Positions 33,364-39,164 of a stretch of 39,164 nucleotides of DNA are shown piece after piece (positions within the stretch are counted from its first letter, which is position 1; each line of letters opens with the position of its first letter). The translations under genes were made by a program, and so were the position numbers. The notes below the pieces were generated by a model. That model was not told where the DNA came from and did no database searches. It worked only from the letters and a program-made list of their open reading frames with translations. Source of the DNA: Desulfobacterales bacterium HSG16 (GTDB lineage: Bacteria > Desulfobacterota > Desulfobacteria > Desulfobacterales > HSG16); the NCBI GenBank assembly GCA_030377965.1, contig JAUCGE010000020.1:1-39164 (forward strand), given 5' to 3'.

Positions 33364-34539
33364 ATGAAACAGCCTGAAATCGATTACTGGATTACGTCTA
33401 TGCTCGAAACCTACGGCAGCGTCTCAGATCTGAATGTCACCGTGGGCAGGGCGTTACAGGTCGAATCCGCTGGAAAACTAGTTCCTGTACCGGTGGAACC
33501 GCCAGTGGAAGAATTGACGCCTTTCCAGGCGGAAGTCTTTGCATTAAATCTCATAAGCGGTGACAAAAGGCTACTCGACGATCTGGCAAGGGCTGGTTCC
33601 TGTGATCAGTCATATTGGCTGGGCCGTAAGGCAAGGTTCAGGGTGAATATTTTTTTTCAGAAGAACAACCTGTCAACGATACTCAGAAAGCTTGCAACCG
33701 AAATTCCCACTATTCAGCAATTGAATCTTCCTCCGATTTTCAACAAGATGGCAGAAGAAAAAAATGGCCTCGTTCTTATTACCGGTTCCACGGGTTCAGG
33801 TAAATCGACCACCCTTGCAGCCCTTCTGAATAAAATGAACGAAGATAAACCCGAACACATCGTGACACTCGAAGATCCTGTGGAATTTGTTCATCCACAT
33901 AAGAAAGCGACCTTCAACCAGCGTGAACTGGGTAATGATTACGATTCATTCTCATCAGGACTAAGGGCAGCACTGAGACAGGCTCCAAAGGTCATACTCG
34001 TCGGTGAAATGAGAGACCGTGAAACACTGGAAATCGGCTTGTCAGCAGCCGAGACAGGCCATCTTGTGGTCAGCACCCTCCATACAGTGGATGCAGGGCA
34101 GACCATAAACCGTATTCTCGGCATGTTCGAACAGGCAGAACAGGATCAGGTTCGCCTCCGTCTTGTGGATACCATTCGCTATATTGTCTGCCAGCGCCTT
34201 TTGCCAAAGCTCGGGGGCGGCAGGGTAGCGGCCATCGAAATTATGGGAATGAATCTCAGGATCAAGGACATCATCGAAAACGGCGAGTCAGAGGGAAAAA
34301 CTTTTTATGAAGTAATCGGACTCGGACAGGCATTCGGAATGCAGACCTTTGATCAACATGTCCTGAGTTTGTTCAACGAAGACAAGATCTCGGAAGAGAC
34401 AGCTTTTGCCTATTGTACCCGTAAAAACGCAATCAGCAAGGCATTGGATATGATTAAGCGGGAAAGAGGAGAAGATACTTCCGATATCCAGGGATTGTCT
34501 GTTGACTGGGGAGGAGAAGAAGAAGAAGAAAAAAAATAG
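33364..34539 (+). CDS. PilT/PilU-like type IV pilus retraction ATPase
   Basis: A 391-aa hexameric secretion ATPase of the PilT group. Walker A is GSTGSGKST (141-149), the Asp box LEDPVEFVH follows, Walker B is VILVGEMRD (210-), and the His box is VVSTLHTVDAG. Residues 1-100 form the PAS-like N-terminal domain (SDLNVTVGRALQVE). PilT-type motors depolymerise pili for twitching. The usual PilT C-terminal AIRNLIRE motif is not clear, and an acidic tail (GGEEEEEKK) ends the protein, so a PilU-like or divergent paralogue is possible. No other pilus genes are near. A 47-nt gap separates it from the next gene on the same strand. Confidence 0.92.
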   Translation: MKQPEIDYWITSMLETYGSVSDLNVTVGRALQVESAGKLVPVPVEPPVEELTPFQAEVFALNLISGDKRLLDDLARAGSCDQSYWLGRKARFRVNIFFQKNNLSTILRKLATEIPTIQQLNLPPIFNKMAEEKNGLVLITGSTGSGKSTTLAALLNKMNEDKPEHIVTLEDPVEFVHPHKKATFNQRELGNDYDSFSSGLRAALRQAPKVILVGEMRDRETLEIGLSAAETGHLVVSTLHTVDAGQTINRILGMFEQAEQDQVRLRLVDTIRYIVCQRLLPKLGGGRVAAIEIMGMNLRIKDIIENGESEGKTFYEVIGLGQAFGMQTFDQHVLSLFNEDKISEETAFAYCTRKNAISKALDMIKRERGEDTSDIQGLSVDWGGEEEEEKK

Positions 34540-34586
34540 TTTTCTGTGTCCAGTGAAAAAAAATAAACCGAAAAACGGAGTACTTG

Positions 34587-35378
34587 ATGATCTCGAAATG
34601 TCCTCATTGTAAAAAAGATATCAAACTGAGCGATGCCCACAAAACCAAGTTAAAAGCAGCCTATTCAAAGCTGACACCGGATAAATCCATTAAATTCAAA
34701 TGTCCGGTCTGCAAGAAAAATATCGAACTAAAGGGAGGAAAGGGCGCTGATCCTGCAAAAAAAGCCCCGACAAAGGAGGCTGCCCCGACTCCAAAAAAAC
34801 AAGCAGAAAAGCCAAAAGCTGAGAAACCAAAAGCTAAAGATGAGAGCGTTCCAAAACCGGTAAACCCGCCTCCTGATCCTCCAAAAGCCCCTGATATCAC
34901 TTGGCTCGAAAGCGGTTCCATGGACGAAAAATCTGTAATTGAGGATGTGCCGACCGCAGTGATCATGATGCCGGAAGGCAAGGCAAAGGAAATTGTCTCA
35001 AAGGTTATGGCAGAGGATATGAACTATCAGTTATTCAAGCCGAAAGATGTTACAGAGATCCTCGACAGTATGAGGTTCAAGGATTTCGAGGCAATGGTTT
35101 TTCATCCGGATTTTGAAGGCAAACCCTTGAATGAATCAGAACTTCACAATCATATCAGAAACTTGCCCATGTCCAAACGCCGATATATGCATTACACATT
35201 GATCGGGCCTGATTTCAATACTCTTTATGATCTCGAAGCCCTTGCATGCAGTGCCAATCTTGTGATCAACGACAAAAATGTGGGCAGATTCAGCATTATA
35301 ATAAAAAAAGGAATGGCCGATTATAAAGAACTTTTCGATCCTTTCATCAAGTTTTTGAAAGCTCACGGAAAGAGATGA
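34587..35378 (+). CDS. Zinc-ribbon protein downstream of pilT-like gene
   Basis: A ~263-aa protein not recognised as a known family. Two CxxC pairs (KCPHCKKDIK and KCPVCKKNIE) make an N-terminal zinc ribbon like the MJ0042/zinc-ribbon types. A Lys/Pro/Ala-rich linker (~residues 55-110) follows, and the C-terminal ~140 residues look globular (KEIVSKVMAEDMNYQLFKPK, then DFEAMVFHPDF and FSIIIKKGMADYKELFDPFI). The start is the ATG at 34587 after GGAG rather than the TTG one codon upstream. It is likely to be co-transcribed with the PilT-like ATPase and may modulate it; that is inference from position. Confidence 0.7.
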   Translation: MISKCPHCKKDIKLSDAHKTKLKAAYSKLTPDKSIKFKCPVCKKNIELKGGKGADPAKKAPTKEAAPTPKKQAEKPKAEKPKAKDESVPKPVNPPPDPPKAPDITWLESGSMDEKSVIEDVPTAVIMMPEGKAKEIVSKVMAEDMNYQLFKPKDVTEILDSMRFKDFEAMVFHPDFEGKPLNESELHNHIRNLPMSKRRYMHYTLIGPDFNTLYDLEALACSANLVINDKNVGRFSIIIKKGMADYKELFDPFIKFLKAHGKR

Positions 35379-35384
35379 TTAGCT

Positions 35385-35486
35385 GGTGGGCAGCGTTACG
35401 CATTTCTAAAGGAGTGCAAAAATAGAGCGCAGCGGTTTTTTGCCCACCTTGCGGAAAAATGTCACGGAATTTATGCACAGGTACTT
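35385..35486. repeat. MITE-like palindromic element, remnant
   Basis: The right half of the AAGTACCT element: GGTGGGCAGCGTT...TTTTTTGCCCACCTTGCGG...TTTATGCACAGGTACTT. The right end (AGGTACTT, 35479-35486) is intact; no left AAGTACCT is found. It overlaps the stop codon of the minus-strand acetyltransferase gene (TAA at 35487-35485), as copy 1 overlaps that of DUF1016. Confidence 0.7.
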
Positions 35487-35970
35487 ATTTTGAATCAGCA
35501 AAACGCTCAAGATCATCACCTGTCAGCCGGTAGATGACCCATTCATTTTGAGGTTTTGCACCAATTGCGAGATAAAACTGTATTGCCGGTTCATTCCAGT
35601 CAAGGACACTCCATTCAAATCGACCGCAGCCTTTAGATACAGCAATTTGGGCCAGATGCTTCAAGATTGCCCTGCCTGCTCCAGAACCTCTATGCTCCGG
35701 GGAAATGTATAAATCTTCAAGGTATAATCCATGTCTGCCGAGCCATGTTGAGTAATTAAAAAAATAGACAGCAAAACCTATGGGGACTTTGTTGATGCTG
35801 CATATCAGGGCTTTTGTTGTTGAGTCTTTGTTGAACAGTGAGGTTCTGATATCCGACTCGTCGGCAAGCACTTCATCTTCCGCTTTTTCATAGATTGCCA
35901 GCTCTTTTATGAACCCTAATATTAAAGATGAATCTTCTATTGTCGCTTTACGAATTTCTACTTTGGACAT
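35485..35970 (-). CDS. GNAT acetyltransferase (diamine N-acetyltransferase-like)
   Basis: A ~161-aa GNAT enzyme starting at ATG 35970 (MSKVEIRKATIED), with GGAG 6 nt upstream. The acetyl-CoA motif is HRGSGAGRAILKHL, preceded by LYLEDLYIS and followed by FEWSVLDWNEPAIQFYLAIGA, a pattern shared with spermidine/diamine acetyltransferases. The substrate is not proven. The frame continues upstream to 36084 through the end of the kinase gene in another frame; this is not coding. The start follows the kinase receiver stop by 1 base (TAG-T-ATG), so the two are co-transcribed. Confidence 0.88.
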   Translation of the reverse strand: MSKVEIRKATIEDSSLILGFIKELAIYEKAEDEVLADESDIRTSLFNKDSTTKALICSINKVPIGFAVYFFNYSTWLGRHGLYLEDLYISPEHRGSGAGRAILKHLAQIAVSKGCGRFEWSVLDWNEPAIQFYLAIGAKPQNEWVIYRLTGDDLERFADSK

Positions 35971-35971
35971 A

Positions 35972-37225
35972 CTATTCTCCATCAAGTACTTTTCTAATGA
36001 TTTTAGCCAGTGAGTTCCTGAAAATGGTTTTTTTGACAAATGCTTTGATACCAATGCTCTTTGCCGATTGTTCATCCATATCATCGCTGAATCCGGTACA
36101 TAGAATAATCGGGATGTCCGGCCTGATTTCCAGCAGTTTCTGGCTTAACATGATTCCGGTAAGATTCGGCATGGCCAGATCGGTGAAGACCAGATCGAAC
36201 TTACCCGGATCTGCATGAAAAATTTCAAGTGCTTATACGCTGCTGGTCTGAGCGAAAACCTGATAACCAAGTTTTTTCAATAAGTTCAATATTGTATTGA
36301 CTATTTCCTTCTCATTATCAATCAGAAGAATTTTTTCGTATCCTGTCGGAACTTGTCCGATGTCTTCCGGTTGTTGAATATTTTTTTTCTCCATTATTCT
36401 TGGGAAATATACCTGGAATTTACTGCCCTTACCCGGTTCGCTGTGTACATCAATGCCGCCACCATAATTTTTGACAATTCCATGAATAACGGAAAGGCCC
36501 AGCCCCGTACCCTTTTTTTTGGTGGTAAAATACGGGTCAAAAATTCGTGCTTTTGTCCGGCCATCCATCCCGATACCGGTATCCTCTACTGTGAGGCAGA
36601 CATATTCGCCGGAATCCAATCCCATTTCTGCCGATTTTTTTTGATCCATATGGATTTCTCCGAGTTTGACTGTCAGTTCACCCACCGAATTCTCCATTGC
36701 ATGATATGCGTTGACTATAAGGTTCATGGCAATTTGATGAATCTGCACAGGGTCGGCCATGATAGCTCCGCATTTTTTATTGATCTTCTGGCAAATTGTG
36801 ATTCTGGCAGGCAGAGTTGCACAGGTAAACTTCAATACTTCACTAAGAATATACTGTACATTCATTGGCATGACATCTTTTCGAGTCTGACGACTGAATG
36901 TGAGAATCTGATCCACAAGTGATGTAGCACGTTTGACCTCGCGAAGAACGTTTTTTGTCCAGTCATGAGTTTTACTCTCTTCAGGTGCTTTATCGAGAAT
37001 AAGTTCCAGGTAGCCATACATACTGAAAAGAATATTATTGAAATCGTGGGCTATTCCCCCGGCTAAAGTTCCGATGGCTTCCATTTTCTGGGACTGCTGC
37101 ACCTGTCTTTGCAATTGAATTTTTTCCTCATAACTCATTGCCAGTTCAGCAGTTCGTTCTAAAACTCGCTGCTCCAGCATCTTATTGTTCTCTTCAACCT
37201 CCTTTCGGAGCATCCTGATATTCAC
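35972..37225 (-). pseudogene. Hybrid histidine kinase split by in-frame stop
   Basis: Reading from a GTG at 37225: a coiled coil (LEQRVLERTAELAMSYEEKI), HisKA with phospho-His in GGIAHDFNNILF, an ATPase domain (MNLIVNAYHAME, GTGLGLSVIHG), then the start of a receiver (ILLIDNEKEIVNTILNLLKK). A TAA at 36235-36233 stops it after FAQTSSV, but in the same frame the receiver continues as ALEIFHADPGKFDLVFTDLA (phospho-Asp in VFTDLAMPNLTG) to a TAG at 35974-35972. A single base change (GAA to TAA) would explain this. The kinase core could still be made without its receiver. It overlaps the upstream kinase fragment by 4 nt. Confidence 0.85.
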
Positions 37226-37609
37226 ATGAGCTGAAATTCTTGCCAGAGCTTCGTCTTTATTGCGAACTTGAATTTCGTACCTGCTCCGACCTGGCTGCTT
37301 ACGCTTATATTGCCGCCCATCAGCCTGACAAGCTCGCGGCTGATAGTCAGTTCAAGCCCGGTTCCTTCTCGTTTAAGCTTAAAATCCCGGGACTGATTAA
37401 AAGCCTCGAAAATGAATTCCAGGTCTTCTGGTGGAATTCCTGAACCTGTGTCCTCAATTTCAAAATATAGCCGGACAGGTTCGGATTCATCGACATGTAG
37501 CGTTTTCTCTGCACCCTCTATCCTCAAGGTTATACTGCCTTTTTCCGTGAATTTCAAGGCGCTTCCCAACAGGTTGATGAGAATTTGCCGCAACTTGCCT
37601 TCATCTGTT
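37222..37609 (-). pseudogene. C-terminal end of sensor kinase, cut by IS
   Basis: The last ~128 residues of a histidine kinase: the ATPase N-box (KLRQILINLLGSALKFTEKG), the G1 box (EIEDTGSGIPPEDLEFIFEA) and the G2 box (REGTGLELTISRELVRLMGG). The sensor and HisKA parts are missing because the IS end abuts at 37610. Its stop overlaps the start of the next kinase gene (ATGTGA), so both were in one operon. An ATG-like start at 37593 is an artefact. The G2 box has GTGLEL in place of the usual GTGLGL. Confidence 0.85.
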
Positions 37610-39032
37610 ACTCGACTATCAAGTTTTTAAAGCTTGACAACACAATTCAGGTTTATTGAAAAAAATAGCCATTACATTTTATATTGCAGCGCAGGAGTAG
37701 GCTGTAATCTCCCCAAGTCCCTTCCCACCATATGTTTGCTTGACGGAATCAATTTAAAAACATTTTTGACAAGCTTTGCCAATTCTTTGAGCTTTTTAGC
37801 AGGATTTTCATCCTGCAATATTGACTTGATAAAATCCAGCAGGCTTTCCACTTGAGCCAGTCTTTGCAGGCTGCCAACGGTATAAGCGGGCAGTTTGTTT
37901 TCCAGGCGGGCCGTCTGCTCCGGATGAAGGAGTAAAGCAAAGTCTAACAACAGACTCAGGATCAATCCACGGACAGATCCTTCTTCATCAAATTGTCTGG
38001 CCTCTCTTCCCCAGCCTTCATAAAGCTTCCAGTCCTCAAAGAAAACCTCTACAAGCCATCTCAAGGTATATGCCCGTGCAATATCAATTCCACGCCAACC
38101 CATATCAGTGGCTACTAAATAACGATATTCTTCTTCACCCTCATATTTCAAAGCAATAACAAAACGTTTTTTATCGTGTGCATCAACTTTTAATCTGGCA
38201 CAGCTCATTGTCACATGAATTTCTTCACCGCCCCTTACAATTATAAATGTCTGTACACCTAGGTTAGTTACATTAAAATAGTCCTCTAAACTCTTTTTTT
38301 TGCCTTTATAAAAAATGTTCTGGTTTTTGTGTAACTGGCTGATAGTTTGAATTCCTTCAAACATTGAAGACGCTTCATCCATAAACTCCCCTTTACCATA
38401 TAAAGCATCAGCCAAAATTGCCGTTACCTTTATTTCGCTATGATTTTTTGCAAAATCAGACAGCAATTGTAAAGCTAACTCAAGTTTTGTTGGATAATCA
38501 GGATTACGCATAGGTTTTGGCGGTCTGTTTTTTTTGGATACACCTGCATCTTTTAACCTGGCCTCTTCTTTGTTCCAGGCAGACAATGCCGGATCAGGCT
38601 GGTAAAAAATAAAGCCAACAGGTATGGTGACAATATCGGTAACCAGTAAAAGCAAAACTATTGTCTGCCCGTTAACATATCCACCTGTTGCCTTATCTTT
38701 TTGCTTGTGAGCCTTGTAAATACGCTTTGTTGATTTGGAACGGCTTCTGTCAGTTTCATCAATAACCAATACTCCTTCAGTTAATCCAAAATGGATTAAG
38801 GTACTCTGAAAAAACGCATTACCCCATTGTATCTCTTAAATGTTGCGCCAAATTTTTCAAATTCGCTTTAACACCTTACGGTCTATACGTTTTCTTGCAA
38901 AAATGATCGTAAAGACCGATAGCCATTGACTTTGAGAAAAATATTTTTCTTAACCAACTTAAATAACAAGATATAATAATTGTGTAAAATCTCAAAAAGT
39001 TGCTTGTTTTTCCAAAAAATACATAATGATCA
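37610..39032 (-). mobile_element. IS4-superfamily-like insertion sequence, damaged
   Basis: The left boundary at 37610 is fixed by comparison with bases 1-127, which are identical up to that point. It contains a transposase gene (next entry). The other end is not defined; sequence similar to the IS21 element begins at about 39033, so the IS or its remains must end before that. I could not find an inverted copy of the 37610 end near 39030. Confidence 0.6.
37672..38845 (-). pseudogene. IS4-superfamily-like DDE transposase, 5' damaged
   Basis: The catalytic core is intact for at least 365 codons from a TTG at 38769: first Asp in VLVIDETDRSRSK, second in AILADALYGKGEF, and the Glu helix in YTLRWLVEVFFEDWKLYEG. 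In-frame sequence extends 5' to about 38845 (NAFFQSTLIHFGLTEG), then a stop. A further piece in another frame (KANLKNLAQHLRDTMG) with its own stops appears to be the lost N-terminus. Transposases of this group are normally longer than 365 aa. The gene is therefore probably inactive by frameshift and nonsense changes, although a shorter product cannot be excluded. Confidence 0.7.
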
Positions 39033-39164
39033 AAGCCTAGAGACAGGTAAAAAGTTAGGTAAAGACGATGATAAAAGCATAGAGCCAGGTAAAAAGTTAG
39101 GTAAAAAATCAGGGAGGGCTGAAAATGCTTAAATTGCAATCTGACCCATTTCAATACATGGTTG
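39033..39164 (+). mobile_element. Start of second IS21-element copy (istB tail and third gene)
   Basis: 39033-39124 encode the last residues of an IstB-like tail (ETGKKLGKDDDKSIEPGKKL, then GKKSGRAENA, stop TAA), and ATG 39125 opens the third gene (MLKLQSDPFQYMV), running off the window. It matches 9417-9545 in reverse complement. Sequence upstream of 39033 does not match istB, so this copy is cut at its 5' side. Confidence 0.8.

Noticed and set aside
1-39164. CRISPR array or tRNA/rRNA genes
   Set aside because: No regularly spaced identical repeats with unique spacers, and no cloverleaf or rRNA-like sequence, were noticed on either strand.

Overview
This 39 kb window comes from an AT-rich Gram-negative bacterium. 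I infer a Desulfobacterota (Desulfobacterales-type) genome: it has large hybrid sensor kinases, a NorQ/NorD-like AAA-VWA pair, an isocitrate-lyase/PEP-mutase family enzyme, a PilT-like ATPase, RecD2, and many dispersed hairpin repeats and IS elements. No rRNA, tRNA or CRISPR array was seen, so the taxonomic placement is inference only. Both window ends lie inside repeated mobile elements. Bases 1-127 are identical to the end of the IS at 37610-37736 (reverse strand), and 39033-39164 repeats part of the internal IS21-family element.

Region 1 (1-7.6 kb) looks like a defence island. A 5'-truncated Eco57I-type restriction-modification methylase is cut by an IS end. A YhcG/DUF1016 nuclease follows, then a small palindromic repeat, a leftover second copy of the methylase C-terminus, and a tight plus-strand operon: HerA ATPase, a large AAA ATPase with a degenerate Walker B, and an unrecognised 231-aa protein, with a DprA/SLOG-like protein downstream. 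The three-gene core is my best candidate for an undescribed system.

Region 2 (7.9-12.3 kb) holds a RelE-like toxin-antitoxin pair and a VapBC pair. The VapC gene is cut by a complete 3.45 kb IS21-family element (istA, istB and an unusual third coiled-coil gene), and the VapB gene is frameshifted. A long, very GC-rich palindrome sits inside the IS.

Region 3 (12.4-17.6 kb) is a second accessory block on the minus strand. It has a DUF262-HEPN pair, then a membrane-anchored caspase-like protein with Sel1-type repeats and an Ig-like domain, flanked by two degenerate copies of a ~350 bp module that encodes an HTH-like protein. An integron attC-like palindrome lies directly after the caspase stop codon.

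Region 4 (17.6-35.4 kb) is mostly housekeeping: an orphan HK97-type prohead-protease-like gene, an ECHDC3-like crotonase, a TraB-family membrane protein, a NorQ/CbbQ-like and NorD/CbbO-like pair, a sugar-nucleotide epimerase, a zinc-ribbon/TPR membrane protein, a 1150-aa hybrid kinase, recD2, an isocitrate-lyase-superfamily enzyme, and a PilT-like ATPase with a zinc-ribbon partner.

Region 5 (35.4-39.2 kb) contains a GNAT acetyltransferase, a hybrid kinase split by an in-frame stop, the C-terminus of another kinase cut by the IS, the IS itself with a damaged transposase, and the start of a second IS21-element copy. A family of small elements with AAGTACCT/AGGTACTT ends recurs at four places, twice overlapping a gene's stop codon.
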